NCBI RefSeq assembly: GCF_000281715.2
Contig: NZ_CP124576.1
Coordinates: 2,549,501-2,613,500 of the forward strand
DNA: 64,000 nt
Source: Sphingobium sp. AP49
GTDB taxonomy: Bacteria > Pseudomonadota > Alphaproteobacteria > Sphingomonadales > Sphingomonadaceae
Reading direction: 5' to 3'
The translations under genes and the position numbers were made by a program. Shown piece by piece: positions 23,774 through 33,502 of this stretch (position 1 is its first letter; each line of letters starts with the position of its first letter). Under the pieces are notes generated by a model, which saw nothing but the letters and a program-made list of their open reading frames with translations, was not told where the DNA came from and ran no database searches.

Positions 23774-25093
23774 ATGCAAGCCTCACTCAGGCTCCTCAAC
23801 AAGCGACGTTTCCTGCCGCTTTTCATCACCCAGCTCCTTGGCGCATTCAACGATAACCTGTTCAAGAATGCCATGGTGCTGTTCGTCGTATACCAGGTGT
23901 ATAATGACGAACGGTCGGAAACCTGGTTCAGCGCGCTGGCGACGGGCATCTTCATCATCCCGTTCTTCCTGCTGTCGGCCCTTTCGGGTCAGCTGGCGGA
24001 CCAGCGCGACAAGGCGATCATCATCCGCTGGGTGAAGGCTGCAGAAATTGTCATCATGACGATCGGCGCGACCGGTCTTGCCCTGATCTGGAGCGGGGTC
24101 GCCATCCATACGCTGGCCATCCCCCTGCTGCTCGCCGCCCTGTTCGCCATGGGCATACACTCGACCTTCTTCGGCCCTATCAAATATGCGATCCTGCCCC
24201 AGCATCTGCACGACGACGAAGTGCTGGGCGGCACTGGCCTGGTCGAGGCCGGTACCTATATCGCCATCCTCGCCGGCACGATCCTTGCTGGCATCATTCC
24301 GATCGAGGCGGCAGCGATCGGCGTAGTGGCCACCGCCTGCATTGGCTATCTGGCCGGCCGCGCGGTGCCGCCAGCCCCGTCCCTGCTGGAAGCGCAGCCG
24401 ATCGATTTCCACGTCATTCGCTCATCCATCAAGCTCGTCCGTGGCACGATGCACATACCCCGCCTCTATCTGGCGATCATGTCGATCAGCTTTTTCTGGG
24501 CGGTCGGCGCCGTGCTTTTCATCCAGTTTCCACCATTGGTGAAGAATGTCCTCACCGCAGACAAATCGGTCGCCAGCCTGTTCCTCGCCATATTCTCGAT
24601 CGGCATCGCCATCGGGTCGGTCGCGATCAACAGGCTGCTGGCCGGCCATGTTTCGGCCAAATATGCCCCTGCCTCGGTGATTGGCATGGGCCTGTTCATC
24701 ATCGCCTTCCACATCGTATGCGACCTGTGGACGCCGGCACCGAACGGCCAGATGCTGCCGCTGGCCGGCTTCCTATCGCATCCGCTGGCCATACCCCTAT
24801 CCATCTGCTTGCTGGGCGTGGCCACCTTCGGCGGCATGTTCGTCGTACCGCTCTATGCCTTTCTCACCACCACGGTGGAAAAATGCGAAGCGGCCCGGAC
24901 CGTGGCAGCCAACAACATCGTTAATTCCGGGGCCATGGTGCTAGGCTCGTTGATCGCGATCGGCCTGACCCTTGCGGGCATGCCTGTGGTGCATCAGCTG
25001 CTGCTGGTCGCCGCGATGTGCCTGCCCTGCGCATGGCTCGCCTGGCGGCTGCACTGCGCCTGCGACGGGAGCCATTGCGAGCCGGCAGCTTAG
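23774..25093 (+). CDS. LplT-like MFS transporter
   Basis: A 439-residue, twelve-helix MFS protein. The start FITQLLGAFNDNLFKNAMV and the FFGPIKYAILP motif in helix 5 are characteristic of the lysophospholipid transporter LplT and of the MFS half of LplT-acyltransferase fusion proteins. No acyltransferase domain follows here. Likely flips lysophospholipids across the inner membrane for re-acylation, or is an unassigned member of that family. Ends with a Cys-rich short tail and overlaps a small minus-strand ORF by 4 nt. Confidence 0.85.
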   Translation: MQASLRLLNKRRFLPLFITQLLGAFNDNLFKNAMVLFVVYQVYNDERSETWFSALATGIFIIPFFLLSALSGQLADQRDKAIIIRWVKAAEIVIMTIGATGLALIWSGVAIHTLAIPLLLAALFAMGIHSTFFGPIKYAILPQHLHDDEVLGGTGLVEAGTYIAILAGTILAGIIPIEAAAIGVVATACIGYLAGRAVPPAPSLLEAQPIDFHVIRSSIKLVRGTMHIPRLYLAIMSISFFWAVGAVLFIQFPPLVKNVLTADKSVASLFLAIFSIGIAIGSVAINRLLAGHVSAKYAPASVIGMGLFIIAFHIVCDLWTPAPNGQMLPLAGFLSHPLAIPLSICLLGVATFGGMFVVPLYAFLTTTVEKCEAARTVAANNIVNSGAMVLGSLIAIGLTLAGMPVVHQLLLVAAMCLPCAWLAWRLHCACDGSHCEPAA

Positions 25094-25299
25094 AAGATGA
25101 AGCTGTAGAAGGCCGTAAAAAAGGCCGAAAAGCTCAACACGAACAATTTCCAGTCATTATCGTCAGAAACGGGATCCGCGCGCCAGCGACGGCGGCGGGC
25201 CGGCTTGTCTTCCACGACCTGAAACACATGGCGCGGCAGGCGCTGGCGGAAGGGGTGACGGGCACCCTCGTTGGTGAGGACAAGGACTCGGTTTCGCAT
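25090..25299 (-). CDS. Possible small single-pass membrane protein
   Basis: A 69-codon frame on the minus strand filling most of the 314-bp gap between two plus-strand genes. The protein is basic in its centre (PARRRRWRAD) and ends in a hydrophobic, Phe-rich segment (WKLFVLSFSAFFTAFYSF) ideal for a C-terminal membrane anchor. No clear ribosome-binding site precedes the ATG. The amphipathic layout looks gene-like rather than like a random shadow, but there is no family assignment by eye. Confidence 0.45.
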   Translation of the reverse strand: MRNRVLVLTNEGARHPFRQRLPRHVFQVVEDKPARRRRWRADPVSDDNDWKLFVLSFSAFFTAFYSFIF

Positions 25300-25308
25300 G
25301 ACGATTGG

Positions 25309-25323
25309 TTAACGCATTATTTA
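25309..25323. promoter_or_regulatory. CtrA-box-like site
   Basis: TTAA-N7-TTTA (with CCATTA following), one mismatch from the alphaproteobacterial CtrA consensus TTAA-N7-TTAA. It lies 10 nt before the small minus-strand ORF and about 85 nt before the PBP gene, a cell-envelope gene of the sort CtrA can control. A single near-match could be chance. Confidence 0.3.
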
Positions 25324-25357
25324 CCATTAGGGCCATGCCCAATCTGCGCTAATCTTT

Positions 25358-25380
25358 GCCTGTCCCGACACGGGACAGGC
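25358..25380. repeat. Short perfect hairpin before the PBP gene
   Basis: GCCTGTCCCG-ACA-CGGGACAGGC: 10-bp stem with a 3-nt loop, 27 nt upstream of the PBP start. The half-sequence resembles the core of the longer intergenic repeats elsewhere in the window, so it is likely a small REP-like unit; an effect on PBP mRNA is possible. Confidence 0.55.
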
Positions 25381-25407
25381 TTGACTGTGTCACAACCACA
25401 ATACAGC

Positions 25408-27477
25408 ATGACCGGACCGATGACCGAACAGCAATCCCCTATCCCGTCTGCACCCGCCCTGCCGGAGGAAAACCGTCCATTCGGCGCCGGACCGCCCAGT
25501 GCGTTCGCGCCGCCGACGCCCTGGCGCCGCCGGTTGCAGATTCTGGGCTGGATCGTGGCGGCGGGTCTGGCCGTGCTCATGCTTCTGATCGCCTGGCTGG
25601 CTGTCACAGCCCCCATGTCGCGCTCGCTCCAGCCGATTGCCCCCCCCAGCATCAGCCTGATGTCGGCGGATGGACATCTGATTGCCAGACGGGGTGCCAT
25701 CATCGACAAGCCGGTGACGATCGCCGCCCTGCCCCCACATGTGCCGCAGGCCTTCATGGCGATCGAGGATCGGCGCTTTTACAGCCATTGGGGCGTGGAC
25801 CCGCGCGGAATTGCCCGCGCCATGTGGCACAATATCTGGTCGAACGGCTCCTCTCAGGGGGGCAGTACCATCACCCAGCAGCTGGCCAAGGGCGTCTTCC
25901 TGTCCAGCGACCGCACCTTTGGCCGCAAGGCGCGCGAGGCTCTGATCGCGGTCTGGCTCGAAGCCTGGCTGACCAAGGACCAGATATTGGAACGCTATCT
26001 GTCGAACGTCTATTTCGGCGACAATGTCTATGGTTTGCGCGCGGCGTCCCTTCACTATTTCGATCGCCAGCCCGAACGGCTGACCATCCCCCAGGCAGCG
26101 ATGCTGGCAGGATTGCTCAAGGCGCCCTCGCGCCTGGCGCCGACCAGCAACCTCAAGGGCGCGCGTGCGCGCGCCGCCCTGGTCACCCAGGCGATGGTCG
26201 AGGCAGGCTATATCACCAAGGCCCAGCGCGACATATTGCCGCCCGCCCGGCTCGACGTTCGCGAGACACCCGATGCCACCACCGGCACCTATTTCGCCGA
26301 CTGGGTGCTATCCCAGGCACGCGATCGTGCCGGCGCGGTCTACGGCGCACAGCAAGTCGCGACGACCCTCGACTGGCGGATCCAGCGCCTCGCGGAAGCC
26401 GCGATCCGCCGGGCACCGCTTGGCCGCGCACAAGCCGCACTGGTCGCCATGAAGCCCGACGGCAGCGTCGTCGCCATGGTCGGCGGCAGGGATTATGGCG
26501 AAAGCAGCTTCAATCGTGCCGTCCAGGCGCGTCGTCAGCCCGGCTCCACCTTCAAGCTGTTCGTCTATCTAGCCGCTTTCCGCGCCGGCATGACCCCGGA
26601 CGACATGATCGATGACACCCCGATCACCACCGGAACCTATCGGCCGGCCAATCATGGTGGCAAATATCGGGGCAGGATCACGCTGCGCCAGGCCTTTGCC
26701 GCATCCAGCAACGTCGCGGCCGTGCGGCTGACGCAGAAGGTCGGCGTCGACAATGTCATCAAGGTCGCCCGCGACCTTGGCATCACCGCCCCGCTGACGG
26801 AAGATTTGAGCCTGGCCCTGGGCACGTCCGAAATCCCGCTGGTGGAATTGGCCGAAGCCTATGCCGCCGTCGCGGCGGGCGCCTATCCGGTCCTGGCCCA
26901 TGGGTTGCCGCCCGAAGAACAGGGCTGGTTCGACCGGCTGATGAAGCGCCAGCGCCATTTCAGCGACGATCAACTGGACATGATCCGCGACCTGCTATCC
27001 TCCGCCGCCAATCGCGGCACCGGCAGCGCCGCCGCGCTGCGCACCAGCACCTTCGGCAAGACCGGTACGACCCAGGACAGCCGCGATGCCATCTTCGTCG
27101 GCTATGCCGGCGGGATCGTCACCGCCGTATGGATCGGCAATGACGATAATGCCCCTCTGCCCGGCGGCGCGGCCGGCGGTGGCGTACCGGCGAGAATCTG
27201 GCGCAACTTCATGGCGGGCGCGATTAACGAACCGGTCGAAAAGGTACCCGATGCCGAGCAGGATCCCGATCTCGTCAATGCCATCGCCAATGTCAGCGTC
27301 GAAACCAATATCGGCAATGTCGGCCTGGGTATCGATGAAGGGGGCATGACCGTCAATATTGGCGGCGGCCAGATTCGCCTTCCGGTGGTCCAGCCCCCCG
27401 CGCAACCGGTAATCACGCCACCGCCCCGCGCAACCGGCCCAACCCAGCCACCCGAAGGCGATAGCCCCGGACCTTAA
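25408..27477 (+). CDS. Bifunctional class A penicillin-binding protein (PBP1A/1C-like)
   Basis: A 689-residue membrane-anchored murein polymerase. A Pro-rich cytoplasmic segment is followed by one membrane helix (about 45-68). The GT51 transglycosylase domain has AIEDRRFYSHWG (E120 catalytic), GGSTITQQL and RKAREALIAVWLE. The transpeptidase has PGSTFK (S380, K383), SSN (433-435) and KTGTT. The C-terminus is Pro/Gly-rich and low in complexity. The start is uncertain: ATG 25408 and ATG 25420 are both in frame, and neither has a strong ribosome-binding site. Synthesises and cross-links peptidoglycan at the inner membrane. Confidence 0.92.
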   Translation: MTGPMTEQQSPIPSAPALPEENRPFGAGPPSAFAPPTPWRRRLQILGWIVAAGLAVLMLLIAWLAVTAPMSRSLQPIAPPSISLMSADGHLIARRGAIIDKPVTIAALPPHVPQAFMAIEDRRFYSHWGVDPRGIARAMWHNIWSNGSSQGGSTITQQLAKGVFLSSDRTFGRKAREALIAVWLEAWLTKDQILERYLSNVYFGDNVYGLRAASLHYFDRQPERLTIPQAAMLAGLLKAPSRLAPTSNLKGARARAALVTQAMVEAGYITKAQRDILPPARLDVRETPDATTGTYFADWVLSQARDRAGAVYGAQQVATTLDWRIQRLAEAAIRRAPLGRAQAALVAMKPDGSVVAMVGGRDYGESSFNRAVQARRQPGSTFKLFVYLAAFRAGMTPDDMIDDTPITTGTYRPANHGGKYRGRITLRQAFAASSNVAAVRLTQKVGVDNVIKVARDLGITAPLTEDLSLALGTSEIPLVELAEAYAAVAAGAYPVLAHGLPPEEQGWFDRLMKRQRHFSDDQLDMIRDLLSSAANRGTGSAAALRTSTFGKTGTTQDSRDAIFVGYAGGIVTAVWIGNDDNAPLPGGAAGGGVPARIWRNFMAGAINEPVEKVPDAEQDPDLVNAIANVSVETNIGNVGLGIDEGGMTVNIGGGQIRLPVVQPPAQPVITPPPRATGPTQPPEGDSPGP

Positions 27478-27596
27478 GCACTTCAGCAGCGCGCAGCCTC
27501 TCTACAGGTCGACTTATAAGCCGTTGGTCATAGGGATTTTCCTTGGACCATCTTCGATGATATAAAGCGGCAATAATTCCGATACAGAGGTCGCGA

Positions 27597-29303
27597 ATGG
27601 ACAGGGGATTGGAAAGCGAGCGCAGCGCCGCGCAACGGGCCTTGGCCGCCCGATGGAGCATCGCTGCCGAAGCCATGGAAGCCCTGGCCGGCGCCCGGTC
27701 GCGTGATGCCGTCATCAACGTGCTACGCGCCTTCGCCCGGCGCGCCGTGGGCGCGGACGGGATTGCCGTGGTCCTGCGCGAAGGCGATCAATGCCATTAT
27801 ATCGCCGAAGACTCGATGGAGCCGCTTTGGGCGGGGCAGCGTTTCCCGGCAGAAACCTGCGTATCGGGTTGGGCGATGCTGAACCGCCAGACGGCCGTCA
27901 TTCCGGATATATTCGACGATCCACGGGTTCCCGTGCAGGCGTATAGCGAAACATTCGTGCGCAGCATGCTGATGGTGCCGATCGGGCGCATCGAGCCTGC
28001 CGCTGCCGTCGGGGCCTATTGGTCAGAGCCGTGCCAGCCGACCGACAATGAAATCGCCTTGCTGGAGGCCTTGGCGCGGGCCGCATCGACGGCCCTCGAA
28101 AATGGCCGACTTTTCGAGGCGCTCGAAGCCTTGAACGGTCAGCTCGAACAGCGCGTCCGCGAGCGGACCGACGAACTGGAACGATCGCAGGACGTGGTGC
28201 GACAGATCCAGAAGATGGAGGTTCTGGGCCAATTGACGGGCCATGTTGCCCATGATTTCAATAATCTGCTGACGCCCATCATCGGCGCACTTGACCTGAT
28301 GATATCGGGCGGCGCGCCCCATAGCGTCGGCAAGACCGCCGCGATTGCCATGCAGGCCGCTGAAACCGCCCAGACCCTGGTAGGCCGGTTGCTCGCTTTC
28401 GGCCGGCGCCAGCCGCTCCAACCAACCGCAATCGACCTTACCACCCTGCTCGCCGGCATGCGCGGGCTGCTCGCCAGCACCCTGGGGCCGCGCATTGCCC
28501 TGTCGATCGACCTGCCGCCATCGCTACCGCCGGTGCGGGCAGACGGACATCAACTCGAACTGGCGATCCTCAATCTTGTCGTCAACGCGCGGGATGCCAT
28601 GCCCGACGGCGGTGCCCTCACCCTGTCGGCCGGCGTCCGCCATACCCAGCTTCCCGCCCCGCTGGCCGATGGCCGGTACGTCTGCTTCACCATCTCAGAT
28701 ACGGGCATCGGCATGACCCCAACCGTCAAGGCAGCGGCAATGGAGCCCTTTTTCACGACCAAGCCAGCGGGGCATGGTACCGGCCTTGGCCTGTCCATGG
28801 CGCATGGACTCGCGGGCCAACTCGGCGGAACGCTGGAAATTGACAGCGAAGTCGGAAAGGGCACACAGATCCAGGTCTGGCTTCCGGCAGACCGGCCCAG
28901 ACGGGTCTTTGTCGATCCGCCCGCCCATGCTGCGCCTGTCGAGGTCCTTCGGGGCAAGGTTCTGCTGGTGGACGACAACGCGCTCGTTCGGAATGCCACA
29001 CGCGAAATGCTGGCCGACATGGGCTTCGACGTGGTCGATATCGATCATGCCGAACTGGCAATCAGCATGATCGACGCCGGCTATCGCCCCGATATCGTGA
29101 TAACCGATCACATCATGCCGGGCATGACCGGTGCCGAACTGGCATTGCGCCTGCGCGCAGATCATCCCGACATCGCGCTGCTGATCATCTCAGGCTATGA
29201 AGGGATCGACTTGGTTGCGCCGGATATCGTCCGCCTGTCCAAACCATTCCGACGACAGCATCTGCAGGCCAGCATCGCGGCCGCACGCGCCCAGACGGCC
29301 TGA
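27597..29303 (+). CDS. GAF-domain hybrid sensor histidine kinase
   Basis: A 568-residue cytoplasmic protein: GAF sensor (about 25-175), short coiled linker (175-205), HisKA with H219 in GHVAHDFNNLLTP, HATPase (with GTGLGLSMAHG), and a C-terminal receiver domain (from 455; phospho-acceptor near D504 in VITDHIMPG, Lys in LSKPF). No membrane segment. It probably senses a small molecule or redox state and phosphorelays within itself. AGAGG precedes the ATG by 6 nt. Not linked to any obvious output gene; convergent with the flavoprotein gene. Confidence 0.92.
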   Translation: MDRGLESERSAAQRALAARWSIAAEAMEALAGARSRDAVINVLRAFARRAVGADGIAVVLREGDQCHYIAEDSMEPLWAGQRFPAETCVSGWAMLNRQTAVIPDIFDDPRVPVQAYSETFVRSMLMVPIGRIEPAAAVGAYWSEPCQPTDNEIALLEALARAASTALENGRLFEALEALNGQLEQRVRERTDELERSQDVVRQIQKMEVLGQLTGHVAHDFNNLLTPIIGALDLMISGGAPHSVGKTAAIAMQAAETAQTLVGRLLAFGRRQPLQPTAIDLTTLLAGMRGLLASTLGPRIALSIDLPPSLPPVRADGHQLELAILNLVVNARDAMPDGGALTLSAGVRHTQLPAPLADGRYVCFTISDTGIGMTPTVKAAAMEPFFTTKPAGHGTGLGLSMAHGLAGQLGGTLEIDSEVGKGTQIQVWLPADRPRRVFVDPPAHAAPVEVLRGKVLLVDDNALVRNATREMLADMGFDVVDIDHAELAISMIDAGYRPDIVITDHIMPGMTGAELALRLRADHPDIALLIISGYEGIDLVAPDIVRLSKPFRRQHLQASIAAARAQTA

Positions 29304-29312
29304 CATAAAGGG

Positions 29313-30485
29313 CTACAACGCCTGGCCCGCTGACCATCCACTGGCCCAGGCCCATTGGAAATTATAGCCGCCCAGCCATCCGGTGACATCCACCGCCTCG
29401 CCGATGGCATATAATCCGGGCATCTTGGCCGCCTCCATCGTCCGTGATGACAGACCAGCGGTCGCGATGCCGCCAACCGTCACCTCTGCCTTGGCATAGC
29501 CTTCGGTTCCCGAAGGCGTGAAGGGCCAGCCCTTCAACCGCTCGCCGGCCTGGCGCAGTTGCTTGTCCGTCAGACTGCCCAATTCCCCCTGAGTACCGAT
29601 CCGCTCCAGCAGCGCATCGACCAGCCGTTCGGGCAGGACATCGGTCAATGTCCGCCGCAGACCGGTGCGGGGGCGCGCGCGCTTCTCGTCCAGCAACCAG
29701 TCGGGCTTCCGGTCCGGCAGGAAATCGACCTGGATCGCGGTACGATGCTGCCAATAGGACGATATTTGCAGCATCGCCGGCCCCGACAGTCCGCGATGGG
29801 TGAACAGGGCCGCCTCGCGAAAGCGTGCCTTGTTCCAGCGCACCTCGACCTCGGCCGACACGCCCGATAGCGACTGAAACAACGCATCCTCGCCGCCCAG
29901 TGTAAAGGGCACCAGCGCAGGGCGCGGCTGGACAATGGACAGACCGAAATGTCGGGCGACATCATAGGCAAAGCCGCTGGCCCCCATTTTGGGGATCGAC
30001 GGTCCTCCGGTCGCCAGCACGAGTGCGGGTACCATATGGGTCTGCCCGCCCGTCGTCACCCGGTAACGCCCGTCGCCATGGGTGACGTCCTCCACGGATT
30101 GCCCCAGCATCATCGTCACATTGCCGGCAGCACATTCTTCGAGCAGCATCGCCACGATCTGTTTGGCCGAGCCATCGCAGAAGAGCTGACCCAGCGTCTT
30201 TTCGTGCCAGGCGATCCCATAGCGATCGACCAGGGCGATAAAGTCCTGCGCTGTGTAGCGCCCCAGGGCCGATTTCGCGAAATGGGGGTTGGCCGAAAGA
30301 TAACGGTCAGCGGCGGTATGGATGTTGGTGAAATTGCACCGCCCCCCACCGGAAATCAGGATCTTCTTGCCCGGCGCATCGGCATGGTCGACCAGCAAGA
30401 CCCGGCGGCCGCGTTGACCGGCTATCGCCGCGCACATCATGCCGGCGGCGCCAGCGCCCAGAATTATCGCGTCATATTCTGCCAT
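29313..30485 (-). CDS. BaiN/YhiN (HI0933-like) FAD-dependent oxidoreductase
   Basis: A 390-residue flavoprotein. The FAD-binding motif LGAGAAGMMCA is at the N-terminus, followed by SGGGRCNFTN and ATGGPSIPKMGASGFAYDVA, and it ends with the conserved block VGGIATAGLSSRTME..GLYAIGEAVDVTGWLGGYNFQWA. Members of this HI0933/RdsA family are flavin reductases of poorly defined physiological role. Start 30485 overlaps the stop codon of the DUF188 gene by one base, so both are co-expressed; a longer frame to 30737 is out of phase with that gene and rejected. Confidence 0.9.
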   Translation of the reverse strand: MAEYDAIILGAGAAGMMCAAIAGQRGRRVLLVDHADAPGKKILISGGGRCNFTNIHTAADRYLSANPHFAKSALGRYTAQDFIALVDRYGIAWHEKTLGQLFCDGSAKQIVAMLLEECAAGNVTMMLGQSVEDVTHGDGRYRVTTGGQTHMVPALVLATGGPSIPKMGASGFAYDVARHFGLSIVQPRPALVPFTLGGEDALFQSLSGVSAEVEVRWNKARFREAALFTHRGLSGPAMLQISSYWQHRTAIQVDFLPDRKPDWLLDEKRARPRTGLRRTLTDVLPERLVDALLERIGTQGELGSLTDKQLRQAGERLKGWPFTPSGTEGYAKAEVTVGGIATAGLSSRTMEAAKMPGLYAIGEAVDVTGWLGGYNFQWAWASGWSAGQAL

Positions 30486-30940
30486 TACCGCCCCCGCTTC
30501 AGTCGAACAACCGCTTCGTCCAGGGAAGACAGGAAACGGGATCGATCGGCCTTGGAGAAAGGCGGCGGGCCACCGATCGGATCGCCCATCGCCCCGGCCC
30601 GCAGGTCCGCCATGATCGCGCGCACGGCGATGGCGCTGCCGATCGAGGCGCTGGTGAAGGGCTTGCCATTGGGCGCGATCACGCTTGCCCCGGCCTTGAG
30701 GCAGCGATCGGCGAGCAGGATGTCGGCGGTGATGCACAGCGTATCGGCACCGGCGCGCTCGGCGATCCAGTCGTCGGCCGCGTCAAAGCCGTCGCTCACC
30801 ACCACGCGGTCGATCAGTTCATGCGCCGGAATGCGGATCGGGCTGTTGCTGACGATGGTGACCGGCACGCCATGGCGGAAGGCAACCTTGTAGATTTCCT
30901 CCTTCACCGGGCAGGCGTCGGCATCGACCAATATGTGCAT
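30485..30940 (-). CDS. YaiI/YqxD family (DUF188) protein
   Basis: A 151-residue protein of the DUF188 family, related to PIN/NYN-type nucleases. The start MHILVDADACPVK contains the conserved acidic and cysteine residues, followed by VSNSPIRIP, VSDGFDAADDWI and ADILLADRCLKAGA. Biochemical function unknown; a nuclease-like role is inferred only from fold relatives. Upstream of and 1-nt overlapped with the flavoprotein gene. Confidence 0.9.
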   Translation of the reverse strand: MHILVDADACPVKEEIYKVAFRHGVPVTIVSNSPIRIPAHELIDRVVVSDGFDAADDWIAERAGADTLCITADILLADRCLKAGASVIAPNGKPFTSASIGSAIAVRAIMADLRAGAMGDPIGGPPPFSKADRSRFLSSLDEAVVRLKRGR

Positions 30941-31004
30941 CGCCGCGCTGTCCCTTCGTTCCGGCCGTTCGCGGCGGCGATAGGCGGACAGGGACCAACG
31001 TGCA

Positions 31005-31032
31005 ATGGGCCGGGATATTAGCCCCGGCCCAT
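31005..31032 (-). terminator. Hairpin downstream of the aldo/keto reductase gene
   Basis: Perfect 10-bp stem ATGGGCCGGG / CCCGGCCCAT with an 8-nt loop, starting 8 nt after the stop codon of the minus-strand reductase. No T-tract follows, so termination would be Rho-assisted or inefficient. Confidence 0.45.
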
Positions 31033-31039
31033 CCTGTTC

Positions 31040-32119
<1,080 letters not shown>

Positions 32120-32125
32120 TCATGA

Positions 32126-33022
32126 ATGCGGCGCGAAGAGCTGGTCGACCTCAACGCTTTCCTGATGGTCGCCAACACCGGCAATTTCACCCGCGCGGCC
32201 GCGCTACTCGGCACGTCGCAATCCGCGCTCAGCCATACCATAAGACGGCTGGAAACGCGCCTCGGCGTGCGCCTGCTGACCCGCACCACGCGCAGCGTCT
32301 CCCTGACCGAGGCCGGCGATCGCCTGTCCGCCACGCTGCGTCCGGCGCTCGACAGCATCGCAACCGAACTCGCGTCGCTGGGCGACCTGCGCGAACGACC
32401 GGCCGGCACCATCCGCATCACCGCTGCCGAACATGCCAGCAACACCATCGTCTGGCCAGCACTGCAGAGGCTGTTGCCGCGCTATCCCGACATCCATGTC
32501 GAACTCAGCATCGATTCCGGTTTCGTCGACATCGTCAAGGAACGGTTCGACGCTGGCGTGCGCCTCGGCGAAGCCATCGCCAAGGATATGGTGGCAGTGC
32601 GCATCGGTCCGGACCTGCGCATGATCGTGGTTGGCGCGCCCAGCTATTTCGCAAGCCGCCCCGTGCCGCGAACCCCACAGGATCTGGCCGCTCATGACTG
32701 CATCAACCTGCGCCTGCGCAGTGCCGGTGGTCTTTATGCCTGGGAACTGGAGAAGGACGGCCACGAAATCCGGGTGCGGGTGGAGGGCCAACTGGCCTTC
32801 AACAGCATCGAAATGATCCGCCGCGCCGCGCTCGCCGGCTTTGGCCTCGCATTCGTAATGGAGGACCAGGTCCGGGCCGACATTGACGCGCGGCGGCTGG
32901 TCCCGGTGCTGGAGGACTGGTGCCCGCCCTTTGCTGGCTATCATCTCTATTATCCCAGCCGCCGCCAGCCCGCCGCCGCCTTCAGTATCTTTGTGGATGC
33001 GCTGCGCTATCGTGGTCCCTAG
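32126..33022 (+). CDS. LysR-family transcriptional regulator
   Basis: A 298-residue LysR protein. The N-terminal winged helix (about 5-63: FLMVANTGNFTRAAALLGTSQSALSHT) is followed by a periplasmic-binding-like effector domain with GVRLGEAIAKDMVAVRIGP. ATG 32126 has CGGAG 7 nt upstream; another ATG at 32122 is out of frame. Closest in layout to the PgrR/YafC-like group that regulates a divergent oxidoreductase. Effector unknown. Confidence 0.92.
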   Translation: MRREELVDLNAFLMVANTGNFTRAAALLGTSQSALSHTIRRLETRLGVRLLTRTTRSVSLTEAGDRLSATLRPALDSIATELASLGDLRERPAGTIRITAAEHASNTIVWPALQRLLPRYPDIHVELSIDSGFVDIVKERFDAGVRLGEAIAKDMVAVRIGPDLRMIVVGAPSYFASRPVPRTPQDLAAHDCINLRLRSAGGLYAWELEKDGHEIRVRVEGQLAFNSIEMIRRAALAGFGLAFVMEDQVRADIDARRLVPVLEDWCPPFAGYHLYYPSRRQPAAAFSIFVDALRYRGP

Positions 33023-33079
33023 AGCCTAGGCCATTTTGCCGCCTTCTCCCGACGCGATAACTGTCCTACATGGGGAATA

Positions 33080-33502
33080 ATGAGCGCATCCCTCTACAAT
33101 AACGACATTCTTCGCCTGGCGGCGAGTATCCCGCATCATCAGCGGCTGGCCGATCCGCAGGCGAGCGTCGAGAAGCGGTCGCCGACCTGCGGCTCGCGCA
33201 TCACCGCTGATGTACGCATGGCAGACGGCAAGCTGGCCGCAATGGGTCTGGACGTTAAGGCCTGCGCGCTGGGACAGGCCTCTGCCGCGCTGATGGCAGC
33301 CCAGGCGATCGGCCTCACTGCCGAGGAACTGGCAGAGGCGCGCGACAAGCTGACCGCCTATCTGTCGGGCGAGAGCGAGGATCTGGACTTCTGGCCCGGT
33401 CTTGCCGTGCTCGCCCCTGCCCGCGCCTATCCCGCCCGCCATCCCTCGATCCGTTTAGGCTTCGAGGCGATCGCGGAAGCCGCGCGGATGGCAGACGCCT
33501 GA
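33080..33502 (+). CDS. IscU/NifU-like iron-sulfur scaffold protein
   Basis: A 140-residue protein of the IscU-like N-domain family. Two of the three cluster-ligand cysteines are present, C37 in SPTCGSR and C62 in KACALGQAS, and the segment where the third would be reads YPARHPSIRLGF, without cysteine. This variant appears to be a family found in alphaproteobacteria rather than a damaged gene. Its stop overlaps the start of the CPA2 antiporter by one base, so the two are made together. Whether it carries a cluster with a His ligand or has another role is unclear. Confidence 0.85.
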   Translation: MSASLYNNDILRLAASIPHHQRLADPQASVEKRSPTCGSRITADVRMADGKLAAMGLDVKACALGQASAALMAAQAIGLTAEELAEARDKLTAYLSGESEDLDFWPGLAVLAPARAYPARHPSIRLGFEAIAEAARMADA

